The notes beneath the pieces are model-generated. The model saw only the letters and a program-made list of their open reading frames with translations, made no database searches and was not told the DNA's origin. Shown piece after piece: positions 1 through 9,096 of a stretch of DNA of 64,000 nucleotides (position 1 is the stretch's first letter; each line of letters opens with the position of its first letter). This DNA is from Vagococcus elongatus (lineage in GTDB: Bacteria; Bacillota; Bacilli; Lactobacillales; Vagococcaceae): the NCBI RefSeq assembly GCF_003987645.1, contig NZ_NGKA01000011.1, positions 35,930 to 99,929 of the forward strand, written 5' to 3'. Position numbers and translations under genes: made by a program.

Positions 1-71
1 ATAATTTTTCCTAATAGTAGTCGTTTAATTTGTGTAAAGAATAAAAATAATCTCTGGTTAGTTTATTTACT

Positions 72-1445
72 CTATCCTCTCACTAGTGGTATTATAACCT
101 GAACCACCCCACCTCCATTTTTGTCATTGGATAATATAAGCTCCCCATTATAGTTTTTAATAATATTATTTGTAATATATAAACCTAATCCATGATGCCC
201 AGATTCTGTTCTGCTTTCATCTTCCATAAAAAATTGTTCTTTTCCGTGCTTTAGTATCTTTTCAGAAAATCCTTTTCCCTGATCCTTTACCTCAATAATT
301 AAATTGCGATTTTTTATATTAGCATTAATGGTAATAGTTGAGTTGTTTGGGGAAAAGTTAACTGCATTTGTTATAATGTTCATAAATGAACGTTCCAATT
401 CAATTTCATTTCCCTTTAAATGTAAACCTTTATCAATCTCTATATTACATATAATACTAATATCTTTTATCTTTCCTAAAGCTTCCCCTTGGTCTTTTAG
501 TGAAAGTATAAACTTTCTAATATTAATGATATTGTCTAACTCACTATTGCCTATTTCTTCTTTAGTTATTGATAATAATCTTTGTAAATATTCTTCCATC
601 TGATTACTGCTTTTTTCAATATAGTTACAGTAATTTTTCTGTTCATCTGTGACATCAGTTTCCTTTAGTAAACCTACATTTCCCTTTACTATAGTAAGGG
701 GCGCCCTTACATCATGGGCGAGAGCAGATATTTGTTCTTTCTTTTTCTGTTCAAAATTCCACTGTTCTTCTAAAGCAGTCTTTAAAGAATTCTTCATCAT
801 ATCAATACCTTGAAGAACCAGATTTATCTCCCCTATATTACTTACACCTACATCAAAGTCTAAATTATGTTCTTCTATTTTCTCTACAGTATTCAAGAGA
901 TTTCTTAACTCGCTATTTATCCTTTTAGCTAATCTATTCGACCATAGAATAATCAATATAAATAATTGAAACAAAAATGAAAATATAATTGTTAATTCTG
1001 CATTAGGCAAAGTTTTTCTCAATCCATCATTTGTAAACTGCATACTTAAAGGATAGCTAATAATCAATACTTCTTCTTCCCTCTCAATACTAATAATATA
1101 GTCTGATAGTCCAATTGTATTTTTCCCCTTCCTATAGTTATCCCAACTATCATCTATATATTTAACAGAAAAATTACCATATAAAAAATCTCCTGCTTCT
1201 GAATAGACCCCAAAATTACACATTGGTGTCAATAAATCCATATTTACCTTAGGTGAATTTTTTAGTTCATCATAGTTTTTTTGAATTATTCTTTCAGAAT
1301 AATTTGCTGGGTATACTCCAATTGAAGCTATCCCAAATACTAAATAATTCACTAACATTAGGGTTGTAATAAATACTCCAAGATATAAAATATATTTTAT
1401 AAATATTGTACGAAGACTTTTGCTTTTACTTCTTCTTAATCCCAT
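72..1445 (-). CDS. Sensor histidine kinase of the peptide-immunity cassette (CprK-like)
   Basis: Membrane sensor kinase of 457 aa that probably detects an antimicrobial peptide and phosphorylates the adjacent response regulator. A transmembrane helix at about 16-40, an outside segment of about 110 residues and a second helix at about 151-169 precede a HAMP-like linker. The H-box reads ALAHDVRAPLTIV with the phospho-accepting His near 244. The ATPase domain has the N-box (NIITNAVNFSP), DQGKGF and HHGLGLY. I start at the ATG at 1445 because GGGAG lies just upstream. This start overlaps the end of the regulator gene, so the two are translationally coupled. The architecture resembles NisK/CprK-type lantibiotic sensors more than the short BceS type; that subfamily is inferred from context. 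Confidence 0.85.
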   Translation of the reverse strand: MGLRRSKSKSLRTIFIKYILYLGVFITTLMLVNYLVFGIASIGVYPANYSERIIQKNYDELKNSPKVNMDLLTPMCNFGVYSEAGDFLYGNFSVKYIDDSWDNYRKGKNTIGLSDYIISIEREEEVLIISYPLSMQFTNDGLRKTLPNAELTIIFSFLFQLFILIILWSNRLAKRINSELRNLLNTVEKIEEHNLDFDVGVSNIGEINLVLQGIDMMKNSLKTALEEQWNFEQKKKEQISALAHDVRAPLTIVKGNVGLLKETDVTDEQKNYCNYIEKSSNQMEEYLQRLLSITKEEIGNSELDNIINIRKFILSLKDQGEALGKIKDISIICNIEIDKGLHLKGNEIELERSFMNIITNAVNFSPNNSTITINANIKNRNLIIEVKDQGKGFSEKILKHGKEQFFMEDESRTESGHHGLGLYITNNIIKNYNGELILSNDKNGGGVVQVIIPLVRG

Positions 1446-2095
1446 TTGTAACCTACTCCCCAAACTGTCTTGATTGGTTCTATGCTAAATTGTATAAACT
1501 TGGCTCTAATGTTTTTTATATGCTCAGCTATTACATTTAAATTGCTTTCCTTTTCAAAGCCAAAAACGGATTCAAAAATTTGTTCCCTTGAAAAAACTTG
1601 ACCTCTATTAAGGGCTAAATACTCACTTATTTCATATTCACTTTTAGTTAGAGATACCCTATTATCTAATACGAAACATTCTTTACTTGATAGCAAGAAT
1701 TTAACATCACCTATATTTATATAGTTTATCTTTTCCCTTTCTTCTCTTCTAATATGGGCATCTACCCTTGCACGAAGTTCCTGAACTCCAAAGGGTTTAG
1801 TTAAGTAATCATCTGCACCTAATCCTAGCCCCCTAATTATATCTGCTTCGTCTGATTTTGCTGTAAGAAATAAAATAGGTGAATCTACCTGTATCCTTAT
1901 CTTAGAACATAAGCTAAATCCATCAATTTCAGGCATCATTACATCTAGAATTATTAAATGATAGAAACTTAAATCTTCAGAAAGAACCTTTTCGGGTTTA
2001 TCTATTTTTTTAATAAAATGATTGCTTTTACTTAATATGTTTTCAATCAAATCTAGAATAGCTTTATCATCATCCACTACTAAAATATTGGCCAT
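1436..2095 (-). CDS. OmpR-family response regulator (CprR-like)
   Basis: A 219-aa two-component regulator. The receiver domain has the acidic pocket VVDDD at 6-10, phospho-acceptor Asp51 in IILDVMMPEIDG and the conserved YLTKPFG. The C-terminal winged helix (about 125-219) is the OmpR/PhoB type and ends in VGYKWD. The gene overlaps the kinase gene by ten bases and lies ten bases behind the permease gene, so all five genes 4291-72 look like one transcript. It presumably activates the operon from the 11-bp direct repeats at 4342-4374 (inference). The spacing suits tandem binding by this family. Confidence 0.9.
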   Translation of the reverse strand: MANILVVDDDKAILDLIENILSKSNHFIKKIDKPEKVLSEDLSFYHLIILDVMMPEIDGFSLCSKIRIQVDSPILFLTAKSDEADIIRGLGLGADDYLTKPFGVQELRARVDAHIRREEREKINYINIGDVKFLLSSKECFVLDNRVSLTKSEYEISEYLALNRGQVFSREQIFESVFGFEKESNLNVIAEHIKNIRAKFIQFSIEPIKTVWGVGYKWD

Positions 2096-2105
2096 TTAAT
2101 ACCCC

Positions 2106-2861
2106 CTACTCTTCGGTTCTATTTCCTTCCCAGTTTTTAAACCATACTAACATAATTACAAATGATATAAAAGTTAAAACTATAGATATAATAATTCCTA
2201 GTTTTAAATCTTGGTCTAGCAATATGTCTTCAGCACTTTGATACTTCATAAGCAATGATGAAGTAAACCTAATACTCCATGAACTTGGAAGAAAAGGCCA
2301 TCTGCCATCCCCCATTCCTGTTAAAAATAAGGCTGCTACAAGAGATTCAGCAATACCCACTCCAATAGAAACTGCCTTAGAAAATCTAAAACTTAAAAAT
2401 AAATGTAGTATATATAAGAATATATTGGACCCTATTAGAATTGCCACAATAGCCAGGTTTATATAAATAGGATAGATATTACTATCTATAAAAGAATAAC
2501 CTATATAAAAACCAACAACTGCCAATATAGTACTTAAACTTCCAAATAATAAACATAAGGTAAATTTACTCATTATACTTAAATTCTTTGTCTCTGAAGC
2601 AATTAAAATATTTTTAAAGCCCCCTGCTATATATTCTTGCTCTGCTACTATTGAAGTGATTATTCCTATTAACATTGGAAATGTTATGCTTAAAACTTGT
2701 AAATAAGCTGATATCTTGCTAAAACTAGTCCAAGGTGTATAAGAATAATAGCTTAAAAATATGATTAACCCTAATATAGGGATATACAGGTGCATCCATG
2801 GAATTTGGGTAGATTTAAATTTTATTATATCAGCTTTTATAAGCTTTTTAAATTCTATCAT
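2106..2861 (-). CDS. ABC permease, lantibiotic-immunity type (MutG/EpiG/CprC-like)
   Basis: A 251-aa integral membrane protein with about six hydrophobic helices, starting with a short cytoplasmic stretch (MIEFKKLIKADIIKFKSTQ) that is typical of lantibiotic-immunity permeases. It directly abuts the preceding permease gene: the start codon follows the upstream stop with no gap. It likely forms a heterodimer with the product of 2862-3587, driven by the ATPase at 3587-4291, to expel or shield against peptides at the membrane. The family assignment rests on length, helix pattern, paired permeases and the flanking two-component system. The substrate cannot be read from sequence. Confidence 0.8.
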   Translation of the reverse strand: MIEFKKLIKADIIKFKSTQIPWMHLYIPILGLIIFLSYYSYTPWTSFSKISAYLQVLSITFPMLIGIITSIVAEQEYIAGGFKNILIASETKNLSIMSKFTLCLLFGSLSTILAVVGFYIGYSFIDSNIYPIYINLAIVAILIGSNIFLYILHLFLSFRFSKAVSIGVGIAESLVAALFLTGMGDGRWPFLPSSWSIRFTSSLLMKYQSAEDILLDQDLKLGIIISIVLTFISFVIMLVWFKNWEGNRTEE

Positions 2862-3587
2862 TTAATTCACCTCTTTTTTTCCGAACCATATTGTAGTAAG
2901 AATAGCCAATATCAGAAAGATAATAATACTGATTAAAGTACTGCCTAATACCCCAGTTCTATTTGGCATTGAGTTGATTTCTGGAGCTGGAAGGCCATTT
3001 GGTAGAATACCTAAAATTGGAACCATTAGAGCGGATGATGTCCCATAAGGTAAGATCTTTAAAATTAAATTTATTCCAGATCCATAGCTTATAATTCCGA
3101 AAATTGTCATTCCTAGATTAAAAATAACAGCAAGGAAAATGTTGAACTTAGCAGTTAAAAACATAATGATAGGAATATTAAATAAAAATGTAAAAATTAA
3201 TACAATAGTTCCTAATATATTTGCTCTTAAAGGAATAGTAGAGCCACATATTAAAGCAAATACCTCTGCTCCTAACATAAATATCAAGTTGGTAAATACT
3301 AACAAAATACTAATGTATAGTATCTTTCCTATCCATATCCTCTCTTTACTTTGAGGATACAAAAGCATCCCCTTATAGGAAAGGTTTTTCTCCTTTGTAA
3401 TTGTTTGGGCAGATATAAGAGCTAACATTCCTGGAAGGAACATAGCATACCACCAGTTATATGCACCATTTTGACCTCCTCCCCATAAGGCAGATAATAT
3501 AAGAGAAAAAAATGGTGTTATTAGGATAAATTTATTTGTTGATGTTCTTTTGTTTTTTAAGAATTCTGATTTTACTATATCAATCAT
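2862..3587 (-). CDS. ABC permease, lantibiotic-immunity type (MutE/EpiE/CprB-like)
   Basis: A 241-aa six-helix permease starting MIDIVKSEFLKNKRTSTNKF, the usual opening of the MutE/EpiE subunit. Its start codon overlaps the stop of the ATPase gene by one base, so translation is coupled. A motif TITKEKNLSYKGMLLYPQSK follows the second helix, as in other immunity permeases. It pairs with the 251-aa permease that follows. Function in antimicrobial-peptide immunity is inferred from the cassette structure (ATPase, two permeases, regulator, kinase), which matches the cpr loci of clostridia. Confidence 0.8.
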   Translation of the reverse strand: MIDIVKSEFLKNKRTSTNKFILITPFFSLILSALWGGGQNGAYNWWYAMFLPGMLALISAQTITKEKNLSYKGMLLYPQSKERIWIGKILYISILLVFTNLIFMLGAEVFALICGSTIPLRANILGTIVLIFTFLFNIPIIMFLTAKFNIFLAVIFNLGMTIFGIISYGSGINLILKILPYGTSSALMVPILGILPNGLPAPEINSMPNRTGVLGSTLISIIIFLILAILTTIWFGKKEVN

Positions 3588-4291
3588 TAATTTTCACCCC
3601 TGTTTCTTTTTATAATTTCTTTAAACAAATATTCAAGATCATCTTCCTTGCTTAACTCTCCGTCATAGCCAATAATACCATTGGATATGATTCCCACCTT
3701 ATCAGCCACTTGTGCTACTTCTGATAAAATATGGCTAGATAAAATCACTGTAATTCCCATGGCAGGAAATGAACGAATTAATTCCCTTAATTCTTCTATT
3801 CCTATTGGATCAAGTCCATTAGTAGGCTCATCCAGAATAAGCAGTTTGGGATTATTTATAATAGCCATTCCAAGTCCTAATCTTTGTTTCATCCCCATGG
3901 AAAAATTCCTTACTTTCTTTTTTTCAGCCTGCCTAAGACCTATAATGTCAAGTACTTCTTCTACTCTCTCCTTTGGCAGTCCATAAAGAGTAGAGGCAGC
4001 CTTCAAGTTTTCTCTTGCAGTTAAATTTGGATAAATTGCTGGTTCTTCAATTAATGCTCCTATATCTTTTAAGTCCTTTCTTGTCCACAGATGGTCTTCA
4101 AATAATATTTCTCCAGAGGATGGTTTCATTATCCCTGTAATCATTTTTAATATGGTTGACTTTCCAGCACCATTTGGTCCAAGTAGTCCATATACAGAAT
4201 TCTTCCTAATTGATATAGAAACATTATTAACAGCTACTTGACTCCTAAATTTTTTAGTTAATCCCTTTACTTCTAAAATATAATCTGACAT
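3587..4291 (-). CDS. ABC transporter ATPase, peptide immunity (CprA/MutF-like)
   Basis: A 234-aa nucleotide-binding subunit. Walker A is GPNGAGKST at about 38-46, the signature is NFSMGMKQRLGLG (about 129-141) and Walker B is LLILDEPTNGLDP, followed by the switch His in SSHILSEVA. It is the first gene of the immunity operon. A strong ribosome site (TTAGGAGGTAAGGGA) precedes the ATG, and the candidate regulator sites lie about 50 bases upstream. It powers the two permeases encoded downstream. Close relatives are BcrA/NisF/CprA ATPases; exact peptide specificity is unknown. Confidence 0.9.
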   Translation of the reverse strand: MSDYILEVKGLTKKFRSQVAVNNVSISIRKNSVYGLLGPNGAGKSTILKMITGIMKPSSGEILFEDHLWTRKDLKDIGALIEEPAIYPNLTARENLKAASTLYGLPKERVEEVLDIIGLRQAEKKKVRNFSMGMKQRLGLGMAIINNPKLLILDEPTNGLDPIGIEELRELIRSFPAMGITVILSSHILSEVAQVADKVGIISNGIIGYDGELSKEDDLEYLFKEIIKRNRGEN

Positions 4292-4341
4292 TCCCTTACC
4301 TCCTAAATTAATCTTATATTTAATCTATAATTAAAGTATAC

Positions 4342-4374
4342 AAGGTAATTATAAGGAATTTATAAGGATTTATA
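4342..4374 (-). promoter_or_regulatory. Three 11-bp direct repeats, candidate response-regulator operator
   Basis: On the + strand the word AAGG followed by an A/T run starts at 4342, 4353 and 4364, exactly 11 bp apart. This places one repeat per helical turn upstream of the ATPase start. Such phased repeats are typical for OmpR-family regulators. A weak -35-like TTGTAT lies just downstream (4336-4341 on the complement). That the sites bind the regulator encoded at 1436-2095 is inference. Confidence 0.5.
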
Positions 4375-4489
4375 AAAATAGTTTTTTAGAAGTTTGTCTG
4401 GCTATGGAAATCCTAATCCGATGGATAAATAGCCTTATGGATCTAAGTCTAGGTAATCGGGTAAGAGATAAATAATTAATTTATTTACC

Positions 4490-4765
4490 GACCTCCCACA
4501 CCCCAGGTAAGAACAACAACCTTCATCCCATGTAACCGTCACATTTACTGTGTATAGTTCGGGTAGTATTGGACTTTGTTTTGTATCGTAAACTCGTCCA
4601 CTCTAAATCAGCCTGATGTGATTTCTGTTCGTCGGTTCGGGATTTTGCTTCCAGTTTCCTTCAGATTCCACGTCGCCGTGGACACCCTTGCTCTTAGCTA
4701 ACGGTTCCTACTACCAAGCCCGTAGTGGACTTTCACAACCAAGTTGTTGCCCATACTGGGCATAC
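4490..4765 (-). other. Group II intron RNA remnant (5' domains, no reverse transcriptase)
   Basis: Read on the - strand, this stretch carries blocks I recognise from domain I and following parts of bacterial group II introns. They include GTGTCCACGGCGACGTGGAA, ATCTGAAGGAA, GACGAACAGAAATC, CAAAGTCCAATACT and CTTACCTGGGG ahead of a GGGAGGTC end. In intact introns an LtrA-type ORF follows; here none does, and no domain V hairpin is visible. The rest of the gap 4292-4835 holds only the operon promoter region and a terminator. I read it as a dead intron scar between two cargo modules. Boundaries are approximate. Confidence 0.6.
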
Positions 4766-4769
4766 AATC

Positions 4770-4799
4770 AAAAAACTGCGTCCCAATAGGGACGCAGTT
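4770..4799 (-). terminator. Rho-independent terminator of the YobI-like unit
   Basis: A perfect 11-bp stem (AACTGCGTCCC / GGGACGCAGTT) with a 4-base loop is followed on the - strand by a run of U (4770-4775). It lies 37 bases beyond the stop codon of the large NTPase gene. Confidence 0.9.
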
Positions 4800-4835
4800 A
4801 AAGTAGATATGTGGTTCTAACCTAATCAATATATG

Positions 4836-7800
4836 TTATAGAAGTTCATTAGGAAGTTCATCTTGTAACCTTCTACCAAAAGCACGATAATACCCTGAGT
4901 CATCTTTATCAACTTCGTATTTCGTTATCCAATTTTTATCCTTGAAAATTTCTAATATCCGTTCATTGACATTGTTAACTACAAATTTGGGTCGACCCAA
5001 ATCAAACAATCTTACATAATCCTTCAAATTCAATTTATCTAGATAAATGATTGCTTGTCTTTTGTCAAAAGTCGGAAGAATAATAATGAAAAATTCCACT
5101 TTATCTTCATAAGTAAGCCTTGTATCTGCGAGTAGTTTTTCAAATAACTGCATAGAAAATGGATATGATTCAGAGAAAATCACTTGTTTTTGTCGAACTG
5201 TTAGATTTTCAATTTCTATTTTCATAGGACTATTCTCATGTAAATACGCAGTAAGCAGTTTAGGTATATCATTTTCTTCCAAATTATTGTTAAGTATATA
5301 AATCTTTACCGTATTAGAGTAATCAGTATCTATAATTGATATAGCTTCATCTGTAAATTTAAGAAGATTAATTTTATTTTCATCGCTAGTATCTAAAGAA
5401 AGCACATCTACCATTTCATTAAAATCAAAGGTCTCCCCAGAGATAACATCATTCACATATGAATCAATATTCTTTTTTATAAAGTGAAGTGTATTGGTTG
5501 GATATTCATCCCTAATAAATAACAAAGAGTCTTGTGACATTCTTATGGTTTCTAAATCAATTAGAATATCTATTTTCTCATTTGAAATCCCCTCGGTTTT
5601 GAATGAATCATAATATCGCCTAAGCGACCTCATTATTTCTCTATATTTTTCATTGTTTAAATCGTTACATACAATTGCAACCTTGAAAAAACTAGATGAA
5701 GCATCTTTACCAAAATCATTGATTGAATCAGAAAAATCCAAATGATTATCTTGGCTATTTACAAATTCAACTAAAATGTCGTCTAAGTTTTTTTCACTAT
5801 TAAAGAAATATTCGAGAATATTATTCTCCGAATATACGACTAGGTTATTTTGAAGTAATAATGACCAAGTATCCTTATCTGAAACTTTTTCGAGTAAAGT
5901 TATTGGTGTTTTTAGAACTTTAATATATTCAAGTTTATTTTCAAGAGTAATCTCATCATTATTTAACATAGATAACACAACCGATTCATCGTCTACAATA
6001 CTTCCTTCACAATGATTAATTATTATTTCTATATAGTAATTAATATTTCCATTAATATATTGTGCCAATGGCGATTCTGGCAATGATAAAATCAATGTAT
6101 AGTTTTTATGATTGAAATCTTCACTTTCTTCTATACCATAGAAGGTTTTGAGCATCAAAGTAATATGCCCGAAAGTGATTTGGTATAATCTGTTTTCATA
6201 AACTGCTATAAATAAGTCTTTATTTGCTATGTCATAATTAATTGATTTGAAACATATATTAATTAGCTTAAATCCTTTTATAAGTTTATCAATATTAGGA
6301 TTTTCAATATCCAAGTAATTAGAATTATCAGAGATATAGTCGGTTAGGGATTTTTCATTGTTTACCATATTTATAATATCTTGAGAGTAATAAAGTGTAT
6401 ATATGGAATATAACTTAACTTGAGATTCAGTAAAAACACCATTGCTTAAAATTTCAGAAAAGAAATTTTGCCATTGATTATTGAGTTTAAATACTAATTG
6501 CTGGATTTCTCTTTCGGAAATAAAAAAGCCTTGAATAAATTTGAAATTCTTCGTATTCTTTAACTGCAGCAAAAACCTATGAAGTTGCATATCATATTCA
6601 GGAGTTGTCAGCAGAAAACAAAATAAATCAAAATTAAGAATTTCTTCCTCATCAAAACTCACATCACTCAATCTATCAATTACCATTCGAGGACTTTTTA
6701 GTTCATATGTATATTCTTTCGCCTTTTTATCGCTAACACTTCTTAAAAATGTTTTATCAATACGACTTAAGCTATTTTCATAGAAATAGGTCATGTAATC
6801 TGCATAACTCTCATCAATATAACCGTTGCGGATAAGATATTTAATTAAATCAAAATAAGGGGTTTCCTTTATCTCATTAAAATCTCTTTCCACCCCTATT
6901 TCATTTATATATGTAGTTTTAAAAATATTATCAATGTTGTTTCGTGAGATAATATTGCATAACTTTTTATTTTTAAGCATCTCTAGCTCTTCCTGAAGAT
7001 TAAAAATATCCTGCTTGATTCTTTCGATATTTTCTACTTCCTTATTTTTAACAGCTTCCTTACGTTCATCCCATTCCTCGTTTAATATTTCTTTTTCTTT
7101 ATGCCGATAATATCCAAGTTCTTCAATCTTTTTACTGTATACCATAGAAAGCTCTTCATCAGAACACAAAATTTCTTTTTGAGCTTTATCAATTTTTTCA
7201 TTTAAGGTATCTATCTTTTTATTTATATTATTTTTTTCATCGCTAATAAACCCTTCTTTTTTTGCGAAAAGGGTATATATAAATCCTTTATTTAATTGCA
7301 AGTCACTAAAATCTCTTGGGAAGATATTTTTATAAATTATGAGAGCCAGAAGTTTATTATAATCTTGTTCCGTAGTATTGATTCTGTTATTATAGACCAC
7401 AAACTCGTTATAAATATTTTTGAGTATACGCATATCATCAACATACAAAGAAACATCTTGCAAAAAATTCTGTTTAAATAATTCAAAAATCCCCCCTGCC
7501 TTAAAATGTGCAATGAACTGATCGTATGAGTTAGAACTATCAATAACAGGGACAACTGGCATTATATAATCAAAAAATTTCGTTCTATCCTTAGAAATGA
7601 ATATATCATCACGCAAAAGATAAAAAAATCTTAGAGGATTTTTATTTTCCTTTTTTAATTGATTATTTACAAGAGTATTGACCTCCCTCAACCTTTGAAA
7701 TATTTGGTTTACATTATATCTATCCATATCTTCAAAAACTATGACATCTGCATCCGAATTTTCAAAAAGATATAAGACTTCATTTAAATATTTATCAAAA

Positions 7801-8459
7801 TAGGAGTCCTCATTTTCTTCAAAAATTTCTATTTCGTTACCTTGTAGACTGATTTTCTTTAAGATATTTTTATTTTTTTGGATTTTTATAATTTTACCCC
7901 AAATAACACCAAACAGTATAAAAAGGATAGTTCCGCTAAAAATTCGTGTTTCACTATAGGCTGTTAGTAACAGTATATTTTTAAGCCAGATAAACCAATT
8001 AATAGAAATGCTATTTACAAAAGCTTGCCAAGAATTAAACATTGTCAGATGCAATATCATAACAATAGTAATCATTATTAGAACTACATTTTGAATAATT
8101 TTTTTATTGTCGAGTTGTCTTTTAATCTTAAAATTCGTTTGAGGAATTTTATCAGAATTAATTTGATGAATCAGTTGATTAAGGATCTTACCCTCTAAAA
8201 CAGATTCTTTTATTTCTGCTTCTTCATCTTCTTTTTCCATTGGTGACTTAAAATGTGCAAGGGAAATATGTAAAAACTTAATATTACTATGTTTCTTTTT
8301 ATATGTTTCAAGAACACTACTCTTTCCAGCACTATATGCACCCGAAATAGCAATGTTTTTAACATCATCATTTTTAAAAATAAAGTCTAAGGCATGATCA
8401 TAAATATTTAATTCTACATCATTTATTGGAGTAAGTTTTTGAAAATTATATTTATCCAT
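4836..8459 (-). CDS. Large YobI-family P-loop NTPase with membrane helices, function unknown
   Basis: A 1207-aa protein. It begins with a P-loop domain: Walker A GAYSAGKSS at 40-48 and Walker B VIVFEDMDR at about 239-247. Two or three hydrophobic helices (about 122-142 and 155-190) interrupt the NTPase fold, as in KAP/YobI-like membrane-associated NTPases. A charged coiled coil follows (about 415-505), then some 700 residues of helical, repeat-like sequence. The ATPase part probably senses or transmits a signal at the membrane while the long C-terminal part acts as sensor or scaffold (inference). It lies five bases behind a DUF1413 gene, shares its promoter, and has its own terminator. It sits beside other defence cargo, so a role in phage or plasmid defence is plausible but unproven. 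Confidence 0.65.
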   Translation of the reverse strand: MDKYNFQKLTPINDVELNIYDHALDFIFKNDDVKNIAISGAYSAGKSSVLETYKKKHSNIKFLHISLAHFKSPMEKEDEEAEIKESVLEGKILNQLIHQINSDKIPQTNFKIKRQLDNKKIIQNVVLIMITIVMILHLTMFNSWQAFVNSISINWFIWLKNILLLTAYSETRIFSGTILFILFGVIWGKIIKIQKNKNILKKISLQGNEIEIFEENEDSYFDKYLNEVLYLFENSDADVIVFEDMDRYNVNQIFQRLREVNTLVNNQLKKENKNPLRFFYLLRDDIFISKDRTKFFDYIMPVVPVIDSSNSYDQFIAHFKAGGIFELFKQNFLQDVSLYVDDMRILKNIYNEFVVYNNRINTTEQDYNKLLALIIYKNIFPRDFSDLQLNKGFIYTLFAKKEGFISDEKNNINKKIDTLNEKIDKAQKEILCSDEELSMVYSKKIEELGYYRHKEKEILNEEWDERKEAVKNKEVENIERIKQDIFNLQEELEMLKNKKLCNIISRNNIDNIFKTTYINEIGVERDFNEIKETPYFDLIKYLIRNGYIDESYADYMTYFYENSLSRIDKTFLRSVSDKKAKEYTYELKSPRMVIDRLSDVSFDEEEILNFDLFCFLLTTPEYDMQLHRFLLQLKNTKNFKFIQGFFISEREIQQLVFKLNNQWQNFFSEILSNGVFTESQVKLYSIYTLYYSQDIINMVNNEKSLTDYISDNSNYLDIENPNIDKLIKGFKLINICFKSINYDIANKDLFIAVYENRLYQITFGHITLMLKTFYGIEESEDFNHKNYTLILSLPESPLAQYINGNINYYIEIIINHCEGSIVDDESVVLSMLNNDEITLENKLEYIKVLKTPITLLEKVSDKDTWSLLLQNNLVVYSENNILEYFFNSEKNLDDILVEFVNSQDNHLDFSDSINDFGKDASSSFFKVAIVCNDLNNEKYREIMRSLRRYYDSFKTEGISNEKIDILIDLETIRMSQDSLLFIRDEYPTNTLHFIKKNIDSYVNDVISGETFDFNEMVDVLSLDTSDENKINLLKFTDEAISIIDTDYSNTVKIYILNNNLEENDIPKLLTAYLHENSPMKIEIENLTVRQKQVIFSESYPFSMQLFEKLLADTRLTYEDKVEFFIIILPTFDKRQAIIYLDKLNLKDYVRLFDLGRPKFVVNNVNERILEIFKDKNWITKYEVDKDDSGYYRAFGRRLQDELPNELL

Positions 8460-8464
8460 AGGAT

Positions 8465-8713
8465 TTAAACCCCTTTTGATTTTGTTATCTGATATTTTTG
8501 TTGTCCAGAAGTTGTTTTTTGAATAGCCTTAATGCTTGTAGTTCCCTTATTAATATGGTGTAGAAATAATGTTCCAAGTAATATTCTTTCACTTCGTGGT
8601 ATTCTGTTCCACTCATAGCCTTTAAACAACTCTTTTACTAAAAATATTTCTTCTTCTTTTAAATTTGCCGTTTCCTTAATAGCTTCATTTAATAATTCAT
8701 TAACATCATTCAT
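8465..8713 (-). CDS. DUF1413 small protein
   Basis: An 82-aa soluble protein of the DUF1413 type, recognised by a central block close to LVKELFKGYEWNRIPRSERI followed by LGTLFL and TTSGQQKY. The start at 8713 is chosen because GAGGGGTGAG lies just before it and because a good promoter sits at 8762-8790; longer reading frames would begin upstream of that promoter. It is the first gene of a two-gene operon with the YobI-like NTPase. Biochemical function is unknown. DUF1413 proteins often accompany mobile elements, and a partner or regulatory role for the NTPase is inference. Confidence 0.7.
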   Translation of the reverse strand: MNDVNELLNEAIKETANLKEEEIFLVKELFKGYEWNRIPRSERILLGTLFLHHINKGTTSIKAIQKTTSGQQKYQITKSKGV

Positions 8714-8761
8714 ATTGCTCACCCCTCTTATAATAACCTTGCCGACAACATTGTTAATATC

Positions 8762-8790
8762 ATTATACATTTTCTTTTTCCCTTTTACAA
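8762..8790 (-). promoter_or_regulatory. Sigma-A type promoter of the DUF1413/YobI unit
   Basis: On the - strand TTGTAA and TATAAT are separated by exactly 17 bp. Transcription would start about 45 bases before the DUF1413 ATG. Confidence 0.7.
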
Positions 8791-8948
8791 TGTAATTAAG
8801 TAGTAGCAACTAGAAGTATATATTAAGGAATCTTATATATAATTTTATATTTTACGCTGACATTAGCCACATAGTGCGGTAATATAGATATATAAATCAA
8901 ATACTTGGCTTAATGCCTGCTTTTAAAAAACTTTAATAGCAAGCACAG

Positions 8949-9022
8949 TAAGTGTAGACACACTTACGAGAAAATTGATGAAGCGGCCCCCTTTAGGCTC
9001 GCTTCTTTTTTATCCAATTTTC
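8949..9022. other. Candidate origin of transfer (oriT)
   Basis: This lies in the 383-base gap 8714-9096 between the divergent DUF1413 and mobC genes. It contains a perfect inverted repeat TAAGTGT/ACACTTA (8949-8966), followed at once by nested repeats: GAAAATTG/CAATTTTC (8970-9022), GAAGCG/CGCTTC and GCC/GGC. A further short dyad (TTAGGG/CCCTAA) lies near 9047-9060. Position just in front of mobC and the relaxase gene is where MOBP-type oriT sites lie. The nested hairpin could also act as a terminator. The nick site is not identified. Confidence 0.5.
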
Positions 9023-9096
9023 TACTTGTTCCTATCGGAATGATTTAGGGTTCCCCTAATACCCTATTACAAATAAAAAAGAAAAGGAGAATTTAT

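Noticed and set aside
8465..8809. Longer 114-aa start for the DUF1413 gene
   Set aside because: The extra codons would begin upstream of the promoter at 8762-8790, and the downstream ATG has a good ribosome site.
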